From: Deuterostichococcus epilithicus
Lineage: Eukaryota > Chlorophyta > Trebouxiophyceae > Prasiolales > Stichococcaceae
Length of the DNA stretch: 64,000 bases
NCBI GenBank assembly: GCA_033439295.1
Contig: JAVTLE010000003.1
Coordinates: 682,001-746,000, forward strand
Direction of reading: 5' to 3'
The notes beneath the pieces were generated by a model. The model saw nothing but the letters and a program-made list of their open reading frames with translations, made no database searches and was not told the DNA's origin. The translations under genes and the position numbers were made by a program. The stretch's first letter is position 1. Each line of letters begins with the position of its first letter. Of the stretch, positions 44,801-56,102 are shown piece after piece.

Positions 44801-46665
44801 GTCTGCAGCCGGTACCCGGACATGTCCCAGCCGGCGGCGGGCGCCGCGGAGGGCGCCTCCGGCGCCACGTACGCCAGCGGCGGCAGCGCGTCCTCTGGCA
44901 GCTTGAAGGTGCCCACCGTCAGCGGGTCCACCTCCTCGGCCAGCGACCTGCGGTGCGGCAGAGCTGGCGATCCAGTCGACTGTGTCTGGTACTCTAGTCA
45001 TGTGTTTAATTTGATGCTGTGAGGACTTGCCCGGTCCACCTCCTCCGCCAGCGACCTACAGCACATGGTGTTTGACATATCAGCATGAGAGAGAGACGAT
45101 GTGCCTGTTTGCGGTTCTCGCTTGTTCTAAGTGGCAGGTTCACCACGTCCGCCGGTGGCCTGCGGCGCAGAAACATGGTTTACTTTATGTGGTTGGTGGT
45201 CTTACTCAGGAGCAGGAAGCGCACGAGGCGGGGGTCCTCTCTGGGAAAGTGTCTGGCCCATCCCTGCAGTACAGCGCAGCGGAGCACAGCGCAGCAGGCC
45301 AGTTGTGCGTCCCGGCAAGCTGCAGTGCGCTCAACTATGTGTGTGTGTTCAAAGAACCAACTCCTACCTGGGGGCGATGTACAGGGGCGCCGCCTCGGGG
45401 GCCGCCTTCTTCTCACCGCCGCGCAGCATGGCCAGCGGGTTGGTCACGCTGCGCCGCATCTGCTTCATGGCCTTTGTGGCCTCGCTGCTGATGGAGTCTA
45501 CTGCCGCCTCCGCCGCGACCGCTGCCGACTTGGCCTGCCCGCCATTCGCCAGCAGAGCAGCCACCGCCAGGTACACCTGTGGGCAGGGTTCGGGGTATGA
45601 TGGATAAACCTACTTTACAGGTTGCCAAACGATGGACCAGGGGTGCGCTACACACATGCTACTTGCTGGCGCGTCCGCTGGACTGGGACTGCAGCACTTG
45701 CATCTAGCCCCTCAGGTGCTCCAGACGTAGGGCTGCCCACCCTCTCGAGGCATGCAGTGACACGACTGCAGGAGGAACTTGCACTGCATCAGGAAGCACG
45801 GGCGACGTTGGGGAGGCATCTGTGGGCATGCCTCGGGGAAGCGGCCCGTGAGCTTTTCGGGCGTCAGGTTGACGCCGCGGTTGATGGTGCACAGCTGATG
45901 CACGACGGAGTTGACCAGCTGCGTGCTGAAGAAGATGTTCATGAAGGCGGGCGCGACAGCCATGACGTAGACCTGCGACACCAGCCGGTACACCACCCGG
46001 AACCTGCAGGCGGCACCAGGGTTCAGGGTTCCGAGCCGCCCCACTGCGAGGCTTGGAGGGTCTGCGAGGCTTTGCGGGCGACGAGAGGGCCCCACCCTGT
46101 GGACGCCTCACGCTTGGGGCCTGTCAGGCCCTGGACCGTTTCCAAGCACACAGGTCGCGGTTCACGGAAGGCGTTGCTTGGGGTTGACTGCCAGGCAGGC
46201 GGCCAGTGCATGTCAGGGCAGCACAGGCGCGCGGGGAACCACCTGTCGTTGCTGGCGGGCATGTCGCCAGAGGCGTAGCCCGGGGGGTTGTCGCCCGACC
46301 TGTATGAAGCAACAGGCGTGAGTGAGTAAGAATTGTCCGGTCTGCTGGCTGGCATCTGCAGTGCCAGCCACTAGCTCGTGCCCGGCTCGCAACCGCTAGC
46401 GCACCCGTCATCGTCCTTGGTACCGGACGCGTGCGCAGCCAGCAGGTCCACGACCTCGTAGGACGCATCCACTGCCGCCTTGATATCCACACCGCGTCTG
46501 CAGATAGAAGAAGGATCGATCGAGCACAGGCACTGACGCAGCAGGTACGGCGGGTGAATGCACGTCACACATGCCAGGTCACCGTACAGAATCGCACGTC
46601 TGTGTCAGTAATGCTGGCCCACGCTTGGAACGCAGCACTATGGCTATCTCGAGGCCCGCGACCAT
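41822..46665 (-). CDS. TML: TML, muniscin-like subunit of the TPLATE complex
   Basis: TML is a longin/mu-homology-domain subunit of the TPLATE (TSET) complex, which acts at the plasma membrane in clathrin-mediated endocytosis. Exon one (46665-46598) reads MVAGLEIAIVLRSKRGPALL and joins in phase to RGVDIKAAVDASYEVVDLL (46499). The conserved core FRVVYRLVSQVYVMAV with GVNLTPEKL (~46005-45845) follows, then VYLAVAALLANGG (~45576), TVGTFKLPEDALPPLAYV (~44925), RCHVVGRDIQKAGTLGQVL (~44110), PVFLQYRLPAAILAPPIQ (~43650), a Glu/Ala-rich acidic insert (~43200-42900), RRRLTLVLRYVVNPASLLPL with VTVDMDLHPHLG (~42840-42740), and RVQWRLPPLAPGASGDVKAY (~42330). The last exon reads LEPVSEQAFFGEL and stops at 41822. 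Order and motifs follow Arabidopsis TML (AT5G57460). Confidence 0.88.
44191..44205. repeat. CA microsatellite
   Basis: A run of about seven CA units lies in an intron of TML. Confidence 0.8.
45033..45061 (-). repeat. Echo of a TML exon edge (44925-44953)
   Basis: GGTCCACCTCCTC.GCCAGCGACCT is present at 44925 and 45033, with 26 of 29 bases identical and an offset of 108 bp. In transcript sense the copy lies upstream of the exon that starts GTCGCTGGCCGAGGAGG, inside the preceding intron, and follows its own TAG acceptor-like triplet. Confidence 0.85.
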
Positions 46666-47464
46666 CCTGTCTGTGCTGCACCCGAGCGCACTGGCTCGTC
46701 AGGGCCGCGGCTTCTGGCAAAATGGAGTCCTGCTCGGCCCAATCGGCCGTGACCCCACCCGAATCACTTCACGTTTCTCGGCATTACATAACGCGACATG
46801 AAGAGCTTGACGTGCTGTGCGGTTTCTGAATCTACTGACTGATCGGAGCCAATTCCTGCCCTCAGAACCGTGCCAGCGAAGGGATGCGGGAGTGAACTAA
46901 GAACTGCACTGGAAAGGCGACGGCATGTGCCGGGAATGAGACTGGTAACGGAACTTCTGCGGCTTCAGAAGTGCAGGCTCAGCCTCTGGTATTGATGACA
47001 ACCTTGCCTCCCTGTGCGAGACATAGTACATCATGCCCCTTGGTGTTGTGGGCACCCTGGAGCCGGCCGCGCCTGCTGCTTAGTCGTGCTGCATTGGGTT
47101 GCTTCACCGGTCGAAGATCGAACACTTGCCGCCCGATCTGCGGCGCTGTCAGCTGGAGGCCGCCGCAGTTGCTGAGGTTGCACCCGCAGTAGCCTGATTA
47201 GTGATTGTGGCAGGTACTTCTGCCTGTCTGGCCCTTGAAACGTGCGTCAGGAGGTGCAATCCGTAGTGCCCTGCCTTAAAGATACCTTGCGATATCGCAT
47301 CCACAGGCAACCACGGGGGCCGAGTGAAGTCCCGTCTCGTCACTCACACTCACACACAACCGGTCTGCCCACTGTGCTGCAGGTGGTGATGCACCCCTCG
47401 TGAGTGCGAGCTGACGTAACATCTGCCGCACCGCGCTCATCCGAAGGTGCCCGCACGGCAGGCC
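46666..47464. promoter_or_regulatory. Divergent promoter region (TML / hnRNP-like gene)
   Basis: The two start codons are 46665 (minus) and 47465 (plus). This 800-bp interval must contain both promoters. I see no conserved coding frame and no distinctive element. Confidence 0.4.
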
Positions 47465-50400
47465 ATGGTGAGCACCAGAACCCGCGCCGGCAAGGTGGGC
47501 CAGGCGGCTGCGGCGACACCTGCCATCAAGCCCGAGGCAGCTGCTGAGGAGGCAGCGGCAGTGGACGCAGCAGCTGCGCATCCGCCTGAGCAGCCTTTGT
47601 CACAGCACGCAGAGGTCCGTTGAGCCTTCATCGTGCCTGCATCATGTCTGGCAGCAACAACCCCATACAACCCCATGTTGCATGATGCTGAACCCCAGCT
47701 GTGATCACTGTTTGTCCACCTGTTGTTGAACAACGAACCATCGCAGCTTCTTAGATGCGAGTTCACTGCGCGCATGAAAATTAAAAATCAATGGCCTGCA
47801 GGCCTCTGGAATGGCGATTGAGGCAGCCTCCGCTGAGGGCGGCAGCGCCGCTGACACGCCTGCCGCCTCCGTGCCTGCGGACTTGCCGAAAGAAGTGCAG
47901 GAGCTCGCGGCGGACGCGGCCATGAAGGCGCTGGATGCGGGCGCTGACGCGCAGGAGGCCATGGAGGTGGCGGCCGAGACCGCAGCGGATGCAGTGGAAG
48001 CTGCCGCCGTAGAGGAGGCTGATGCCCAGGCGGAGGCGGCAGCGACGGAGGCGGCGCCCATGGAGGCGGACGCTGTGGACATGGTTGACGAGCCGGTGGA
48101 GACCGAGGGGGCCGAAGATGCCATGGCGGACGGCGTCGGGCTGGCCGCCGGCGACGCAGCGGCTCCTTCTGAGGAGGGTGCAGCACCCGCAGTGGGCGAC
48201 GCAGCAGCGGGAGTTGACGGCTCCGCTGCCGCAGACGACGCTGACCTGGCTGCAGTTGCTGCGGACATGGTGGCTGTGAACACGGCGGAGCCCGTCGGTC
48301 CCGCTTCCGGCGCCGCCGCCGCACAGCAGCAGCAGCAGCAGGCGCAGCCGCAGACGCTTCGGCAGCGGCAGCAGCAGCCGCCGGAGGAGTGGGAGCAGAT
48401 GGACATCCCGGACGAATGGCGGCCTCTGCCCCTTATCAAGGTGCATTGCTGCTGCCGGCTGAGCTATTGCCACCTGTGCCCAACTGGGATTCTTATCAGC
48501 GCGATGTGGCTTTGTACAGTTTCGTACAGTCATTGGACTGCATATGTCACATGGAGTCCAATTGCATCAGGCGCTTGTTATTGCCCACTGTGCTGTGCCT
48601 GCGATAATTCGTCATCTGGCGATCGCTCAGATCGGGCAATGTGATTGGGAGGCAACAGCACAGCGACTACGCTGCAGCAGCAGCAGGCAGGACCACTTTG
48701 GGCCAGCCTCCTGTTGACCTTCCAGCATGGTTTGCCATTGTGCAGGTAGGCAACATCCCGGAGGCCGCAGCAGAGGCGGATCTGCGAGAGGTCTTCACTG
48801 CTGCCAAGCTGGACGTGCGCTTTGTCTCTTTTGACGCTGCCAACCTGGGCGTCAAAACTGCCTTCGTGCGGCTGCAGCCGCCGCCGCTGCCGTGGCTGGC
48901 CGACGCCGCNGCGGNGGCGGCGGCGGAGGCGGCGCCGGCGGCGGAGGCGGTGCCGGCAGACAACAGCGGCGCCAGCATGGAGGCGCTGAAGGAGGCCATT
49001 GCGACCGCAGAGCTGGTCCTGGACGGAGGCGGCGTCAAGGCCGAAGGTGTAACCGTATGACTGTCATACGAGATATGGTTTCTGGTCGGGCGTCCATTGC
49101 TGCTTCCAGAAGCACTTCTCAGTCTGCTGGATGGGACCTACCTGTGACTGAATCACGTCGTGGGCTACTGGATGCATGCTGTCCTGGGGCAGCTTCAGCT
49201 GGAGCTGCAACTGTGCACAGCCTCAGTCTGGGCGGTGTGCACTGGAGTGCGGACTCGGCGGCAGCTTGCAGGTCGCATCCCAAAGGAACTTGCGCTTTGG
49301 GGAGCAAGCACGCGCCTCCTGAGCAGTACACACGCATGCTGCAGCCGAGCCTGCCATCGTCAAGGCGGAGGAGGAGACGTCCGCTGCAGCCCACCCGGCT
49401 GCCATCAAGGCCGAGCCAGACGCCGTGGTGAAGAGCGAGGCTGCGCCCGGCAGCAGCGGCGGCGACGCCACAATGGAGCCGGCGCCTCCAGCAGATGCCG
49501 CGGCTCCAGCAGACGCCGCTGAGCAGGCAGGCAATGCGCAGCCAACCCTGGAGGACCTGCTCAAGGCCGCCGGCGCCCGTGGCGCGGGCGCGCCTGCAAA
49601 GGGCAACCCGCGGGCAAATGGCCGCGAGGGCGGCGGCGCCCGCAACCAGCGCCAGAAGACCGACGTCGTGCGCGTTGGCGAGGTGGTGGCCCCCGTTCGT
49701 GTTAGTAAACTTCTGTAGACGGGGCTTTGGGTTGTCTGACCGGTGTGTGCGTCCTGCATGCGGGCGTTGATGGCAGTCAGGCCGGCGCAGCATATGTGTG
49801 GCTGCAAACGTCACCTCGCTGTCGCTGGGGTTGCAGCCTTGCGCAGGCTGGCAGGCACCCTGGGCCTCGCCTTCGTCTCTCACCTTCGTCTCTGGTGCCG
49901 TCTTCAACTGGTCACCTCGTGTGTCCTCCTTGCATGCAGGCTGCGGCCAAGGCACTCAGCAGGGCCAACCCGCAGCTCGGCGGCAGGGCGCTGGCCTTCG
50001 ACGCGGCGCCTGTGCCGACGCAGTTGTTCCTCGGCAACGTGAGCAGCGGCTGGGCCGACGCCGCGGCGATGCGGGCGGACCTGGAGCAGTATGGCGCTGT
50101 TGAGCGCGCATTCATCATGCACAACCGGGAGGGCGTCAGCAAGGTGTGCGCCGACCAATGGAGCGCCATAAAAGCCTGCGACAGGACTACATTGGAGCCG
50201 CATGGGTGATCTCGGGTCTCTAATTCTACGGCTGCGCTTGGGCTCACGAACAGAGCTTTTGATTCTCATAGATGCACTCTTGTCACTACTCGTGGTCTGC
50301 GCTTCGGCCTTTACCAATTTTGCCTTTGATCGTGTGGAGCAATGCTCAATCAAAGCAGCATTGTGTCAAGGCTGGGCCTGTCTCACATCTGCACTTCTCC

Positions 50401-53400
50401 AATCGCTCGACTGCAGCACTGATGATCGAGAGTGCTGCAGGACTATGGCTTCGTGGAGTTTTCGCAGCCGGCGGTGGCGGCGGCCGCCAAGGCGGCGCTC
50501 GAGAAGCGGCACTCCGGCCGCGGCGGCGCCGCCGCGCCCGAGCCGGTCGTGACGCTGCGCAAGGCGACGATGACAGTGGCTGAAAAGAAGGAGCAGGAGC
50601 GCATCGCAGAGGAGGCGGCAGCAGCGGCGGCGGCAGCACCCTCGGCTACCGCCGCTGACGCAGCGCCCGCGGCTGGCAACTTCGCTCCGGCGGCCAACGG
50701 GACTACGTCGGAGGCGGCAGGCGAGGACGGCGCCACAGCATCAGACCCGCCAGCAGAGGGCGCGGCCGCGGCGGCCCCGGCAGCTGCGCCTGTGGGGCAG
50801 CCAGCGCCGGCGGCGCCTGCAGCGGCCAAGCCGGCGCAGCGGGCGGGCAGCCAGGTTAAGCTGGTGCAGGTAGAGTGGGCGCAGCCGCGCTCTGTGCCGC
50901 CGCTCTTCAGCCGCATCCTGTACGTCGGCAACCTCAAGCCGGTGTGCCGCCAGAAAACTAACCATTCGACATGTTGCATTCCTCATGCGCTCGTGCCTAC
51001 TCAAGTCTGGTGCCTCCCACTGTCGACTCCCAGTATAACCCGTCAGTCGCCAGGACCGCTGCAGCTCGCAGCGCCCGGCGGCACATAGTTCAGTGTCACA
51101 GGTCATGTGCATGCAAGACGGCACCGCACACTGGCTGCGTCAGGGCGTCGGGGGCTGGTACTGTTTCTGGACTTTGGCATCGCACAGCCTTGACGCGTTC
51201 CTGAGAGTTCATTTTGCACTCCTGGGTGCCGCAGGCGGTCCGCGACAGCGGCTTCCTGAAGGGCTTCTTCCACGTGTACGGCCGCGTGCGCGATGTGCAC
51301 CTGCAGAAGGACAAGGTCACGTATGCCAGCAAGAACTTCGCCTTCGTCACTTTTGCGCGCTCGCAGGACGCGGACAAGTGCGCCCTCCTACTTGAACCCT
51401 CCGCGCCTGCACGAATTCGTCTCCCTTGTTGCAGCAGCGTTGTGATGGCTGAATCTCTGCAGTCCGCTCGCGTCGTGCTGCCAGCTGTCCCCATGTGCAC
51501 CTCTTCCGTTCTTCGTTCTCCAGCCTTCGTGGTTGTGTTCTCATTGTGCCTGGCAGCTGTGGCTCTCGGATTGCTTGGCAGCTGCGGCTCTGTGGCAGAC
51601 TGTGTCGTTGTGTCTCGGAGAAATGGAGAATATTACCCTCTGCCTGAAGCCGTCTCTGACGTCGGTTTGGGCCCCTGCTGAAGGGCTTACCGGGCGCTGG
51701 AGGCCGGCGAAGACCCCAAGCTGGGCCCGGTGCTGGTGTCTCTCGCCAACCCGCTGAAGCAGGTGAGGGCAATCGCACATCTCGGTGCAGCAGTCCGTGG
51801 GAGTCCTAGATTGCCAGGTTCGCCCATGCTGTGGTTGTCCTCGCCTGCATCACCCCAAAGCCTCGTTCACATGTTCTGACGAATCCCAGGATCCCTGGTC
51901 TTGGACACAAGTTGCCTGTTCCTCGGTCTTGACAATCGCCTCATGTGGCCGCAGGACGAGCGCAAGTCGAGGATGGAGCGTGAGGGCGACGGCCGCGGCG
52001 GGCCGGCCGACTCTAAGCGCGGCCGCCGTGACCGCGCCGGCATCGGCGGCACAGGCCCGGCCGACCGCCCGCGGCTGTGGGGCTCGGACGCAGGTCGCGG
52101 CGGCCGCGGCGGCCGCGGCGGCCTGCAGCACCCGCCGCCAGGCACCTTCGTCGGCGCCGGCGGCCGCGGCATGGTGGCCCTCGGCGCCAGCGGCGGCGGC
52201 CGGCTGGCGGGTCCCGTCGGCGGACGCGGCGGCGCTTCGGCGGTCGCGGCGGCCCGCCCGCAGGCGCGGCGATCGGCGGCCCTGCTGGCGGCCGCGGCGG
52301 GTTCAGCGCTGCACAGGCGATGATGGGTCCCGGCGGCGGCGGCCGCGGCCCGATCGGCGGGCGCAGCTACCCTGGTCCCGGCTCTGCGGCCGGCGGCGGC
52401 TATGGCGGCAGCGTCGGGTACGGCGGGGGCGCCTATGGCGGACCGCCGCANGGCGGCCGCGGCNTCGGCAGCCCGCCCGCCGCCGCCGGCCGCATGCCCT
52501 GGGCCGGCGGCCGCGGGCAGCCGCCCCGCCACCGGGCGGCCGCGGTGGCCGCGGCATGCAGGTGAAGCATCGCATGCTGTGCCCCCCCCCCCCACCAATC
52601 GGTGTTGTTAAGCTGTTGTGAGACAGCCTCTCTGCAGCTCAGCTACAGAGCCGTTCATGTCCAGGCGTCATTGAACAGCCAGACCACAGATGAAAGCTAG
52701 ACCTCTTGAAACAATACCACCATCCTCCGCATCTGTTGCCAAACCCTTCAGCTTGCGAGACCTGCCGTGTGTTCAATGGGTGCAGAGGCCTGGCGGGTCG
52801 ATGGGAGGCTACCAGGCGCCGCCACCTCCGCAGCAGTCGGCGATGGCGGCGCAGCTGGCGGNGGCGCAGCGCGCGGCGCAGCAGGCCGCTGCGGACGCCG
52901 CGCGCTACCAGCAGCAGGCCGCCGCTGCCGCCCAGAGGGTGCGCCTCTGCCTCAAGTACTCTGGTACAGATGGTTGAATACTGAATCACTGTTTGGGCTT
53001 GCAAACGTTTGCTGGTTGTAACGGAACCTCTGGCGTGAAGACTCCCTGCCTTGTCCGGCTATTTATGGCTGCTGATGCTGACTTCCTTCAGCCGCTCTGT
53101 GCCTCAGCTGCATGCCTGGATTGTTGTTCGTTTGCTTGCGCTTCTCTTGGCCGCTGATGTGGTGTCCGCCGTGATTGAACAGGCGGCAGCGGAGAGCGAG
53201 GCGAGGCGCAAGGCGGAGGATGAGGCGAGGGCTGCTCGAGCCGCCATCGCGCAGCGCGCAGCCGCTGCTAAGCGGGTGAGTTTGCGCAGCATTGCTTCCG
53301 GATCCCATTTCTGTCATGTTGGACAAATTGCGTGGAAACGGCGTGGAAATGGGCAACATGTCTTGGGCTGGGCATCTCTAGACCCGCCCGAGACACCCGC

Positions 53401-56102
53401 CCAGAGGTGCCTGCACAATTCTGCGACTCTGGCTACGCTCACCCTCGAGGGAGCCGTGCACGTCACGGGGTCCACAGGAGGGTGGTGACTCGCCTTGTCT
53501 TGCCGCTGTCAGCTCTGCACCTCTTGAGCGACGAATGTCCCCCAACGCCGTGACGTCAATCCTTGGACGTTGGACACCAACACCTGAGCATGCATCCTGC
53601 ACAGGATGCCTACCCAGGTGGTTATGGTCACAGCTCCAGCCAGTACGGCCTGGGACAGGGCGGCGGCCCGCAGACAGCGCAGTCCACCTATGGTGGCGGC
53701 GGCGGCGGCGGCTCTGGGTACCCACCCTCCAGCGGCGCCGTGCCCCGCTCAGCCTACATGCAGCAGCAGCAGCAGCAGTCCGGCTACCAGGCGCAGCAGT
53801 CGGGCTATCCCCAGCAGTCGGGATATCCGGCCAGCAGCGCCGCACCTGGCGCATCGGGCTATGGCGGCGGCGGCGCAGGTGCTGGTGGCGCTGGGCAGGA
53901 GGCTGCGCCATGGAGCGGCGGCGGCGGCGGCAACTATGATGAGGCGCCGGCAGGGCAGGCCTCGACCTACGGCGGCGCAGGGCAGCAGACATCTGGGTAC
54001 GGCAGCTCTGGGCAGCAGGGATCTGGGTATGGCACAGCCGGGCAGCCGGTATCTGGGTATGGCACAGCCGTGCAGCCGGCATCTGGTTATGGCAGCACTG
54101 GCCAGCAGTCATCGGGCTATGGCAGCACTGGCCAGCAGTCATCGGGCTATGGCGCTACCGCGCAGCAGTCTTCGGGCTATGGCGCTACCGCGCAGCAGTC
54201 GTCAGGGTATGGCGGCGCCGCGCAGCAGGCATCCGGTTATGGCGGCGCTGCGCAGCTGGCGTTAGGCTACGGCGGCGCTGCGCAGCAGTCGCAGGGCTAT
54301 GCTGCGGGCGGCTACAGCGGCGGCGGCAGCGGTCAGACGGAGTACGGCGGCCAGCAGCAGGGCGGACAGTATGCCGGTGGCGCCAGCACCGGTGGCGGCG
54401 CCACCGGTTATGGCACCCCTGCGGCGGCCGGCCTGAGCGGTTTCTCCAAGGCCAGCACGCCTGAGTTTGGTCAGGTGCTGCACCGCCGCTCACTGAGCCC
54501 TGTGCCACCTTGCCCACACCATCCCTCGGCTTCAGAACATGTGTAACAAATTGTGTCCCATGGGCGGTGCTTCCCCTGTTCTTGTGCTCGTCCGCTTGAG
54601 CCGTCATGAACCTCACTCGGGGATCTTGGTGGACAGGTCACCAGGGTGAAACGTGACGGTTCCTGCTAATGTTCCCCGTCATGTGCGCAGCCGACGCAGC
54701 AGGCGTACGGCGCGCAGGCCGCCGGGTACGGAGGTCAGGCGCAGGAGGCCTACAGCGGTCAGGCCGGCTATGGCGGCGGCTCGACAGCCTACGGCGCCGG
54801 CGCCTCTGGCTACAGTCAGGGCACTGGCCAGGGCGCCGCATACTCAGGTGCATAACCACCAACTGTCGCCGCGTCAGCGTCTGGCTCGACCCACTGATGG
54901 ATAGCACGTCTGTGTCCGAATCTGTGGGCTTGTCTTTACATATGTGGTGGCATCTGTCCCAGCTGAGCGGCTCGCGGGCGCAATGTGCAGCGCTGCAGTC
55001 AGGAAACCGAAGGTGCAGGTGCGGCATTGCTAGTGTCACATGTCGCTCTGCCCTGCTGCAGGTTACGGCCAGGAGGGCTATGGCGGCGGCAGCGCGCAGC
55101 AGGGCAGCTATGACGCCGGCGCGGGCCAGAAGCGCAGCTATGACGCGGCGCAGGGCAGCGGCGGTTACCAGCAGGTGGGCACTCGATCCCGCCCCAGTCT
55201 CACCGACTGCTGTCCTGAAAGCGCATCAGGCTCCGAGAGCAGACCTGTCTGTCCAGAGTCCTCATGCACATGGCTCGGCAATTTGCCGATTCTTCCGTGA
55301 GGCTCGAGCGAGCCGCGATACTGCGGCAGACATCCTGCCTAGTGCAGCGCGGCACAACCTTTAGCACAAGGCATTGCCAGGATGAGAGCAGCCAGTGATG
55401 GTGTATATCAAATAAACTCCTGACACTTGATGAGATTAACATGCTGAGGCTTCTCTTCCGACACGCTTTCCCTCTGTCCCTTGGTTGTCGTGGTCTTCCT
55501 GCCCTTGCACCAGCTGCTGCCACTGGCCTGTGACGACAACTGTCATGCTAATTCCCAGAGTCGCCTTTCACGGCGGCAGTGCTGGCTTCGATCGATAGAA
55601 CTGAGGCCGTGAAGCATGCTGCGCCATGCAGCCATGCTCACACTGCAACTCCAGCCGGTGCACAAGACAGCCATAGACAGCGTTTGTAGCTGAGTTTCGG
55701 CCAGTGACGACAACCTTCATGCTAAATTTTCCAGAGCCGCCGTTCTTGGGCGGCAGTGCTGGCTCAGATCGATAGAACCGAGGCCGCCTGGTGCAGTCAC
55801 TTCACCAGCAGACGCGCAGTTGCTGCATGCCCGTGCATTGATGCTTTGCAGGCAGAACACTGGATGTCTCTGGTAAAGTCGAGCACGCTGCCTTGCTGAC
55901 ATTTTGACAGTGATGCCCCCCCCCTGCCGTGCAGGGCGGCCCAGGATACGACAGCTACGGGGCGCCAGCAGGTGCGAGCGGCGCAACCTGCTGGGACTGT
56001 GCTGCTGTGCCTTCGTCGCCAGAAACAGGAGCTTCCGCTGTTCATCAGGGCGGGCCAGGCTCCAAGCTACCTCGGCGGCCGTGCGAGTGTCTACAAAAAT
56101 GA
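47465..56102 (+). CDS. Multi-RRM, RGG- and SYGQ-rich RNA-binding protein (hnRNP/FUS-like)
   Basis: The gene opens MVSTRTRAGKVGQ at 47465, followed by a long Ala/Glu/Asp acidic region (47808-48440) ending EEWEQMDIPDEWRPLPLIK. An RRM-like exon (VGNIPEAAAEADLREVF, 48749) follows. RRM two reads TQLFLGNVSSGWAD joined to DYGFVEFSQPAV (~50019/50433). RRM three reads RILYVGNLKP and FHVYGRVRDVHL...NFAFVTF (~50911/51266). Then come ERKSRMEREGDGRGGPAD and a Gly/Arg-rich RGG region (51955-52560), Ala/Gln coiled segments (52800-53275), and a prion-like tail of Gly-Tyr-Gly/Gln repeats (53605-54475, 54690-54850, 55063-55173). The last exon (GGPGYDSYGAPAG, 55935) reaches a stop at 56102. It is inferred to be a nuclear mRNA-binding protein able to form condensates. 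Two frame slips in the RGG region look like consensus errors. Confidence 0.78.
52230..52560 (+). other. Frame slips and N bases in the RGG-coding region
   Basis: Frame one encodes Gly/Arg up to about 52235 and then turns Ala-rich. The Gly/Arg character continues in another frame (GGRGGPPAGAAIGG..., 52240-52530) and shifts again near 52530, after which a third reading gives GGRGGRGMQ at the donor. Two N bases (52451, 52464) lie between. Assembly or base-calling indels in a GC-rich repeat explain this best. Confidence 0.65.
52581..52595. repeat. Poly-C tract in an intron
   Basis: A run of about thirteen C lies just after the donor of the RGG exon. It is likely to be length-variable. Confidence 0.8.
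53965..54305 (+). repeat. 30-bp coding minisatellite (SGYG decapeptide repeat)
   Basis: About eleven consecutive 30-bp units encode decapeptides of the type SGYG(S/G/A)xxQQ(x). Units near 54086 and 54116 are identical over their length, as are those near 54155 and 54185. This indicates recent unit duplication within the coding sequence. Confidence 0.85.
55527..55788 (+). repeat. Two-copy ~175-bp tandem duplication in an intron of the hnRNP-like gene
   Basis: GACGACAAC(T/C)(G/T)TCATGCTAA and GGCGGCAGTGCTGGCT with GATCGATAGAAC are present at about 55533-55610 and again at about 55707-55788, in the same order and strand. The block precedes the last exon, whose start GGCGGCCCAGGATACGACAG resembles the repeat's GGCGGC..G....TC/CAGAT segment loosely. 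Confidence 0.8.

Noticed and set aside
47705-48439. Long minus-strand Ser/Ala-rich frame opposite the hnRNP-like gene
   Set aside because: It mirrors the Ala/Glu-rich plus-strand exon. High GC at third positions opens antisense frames throughout this window.
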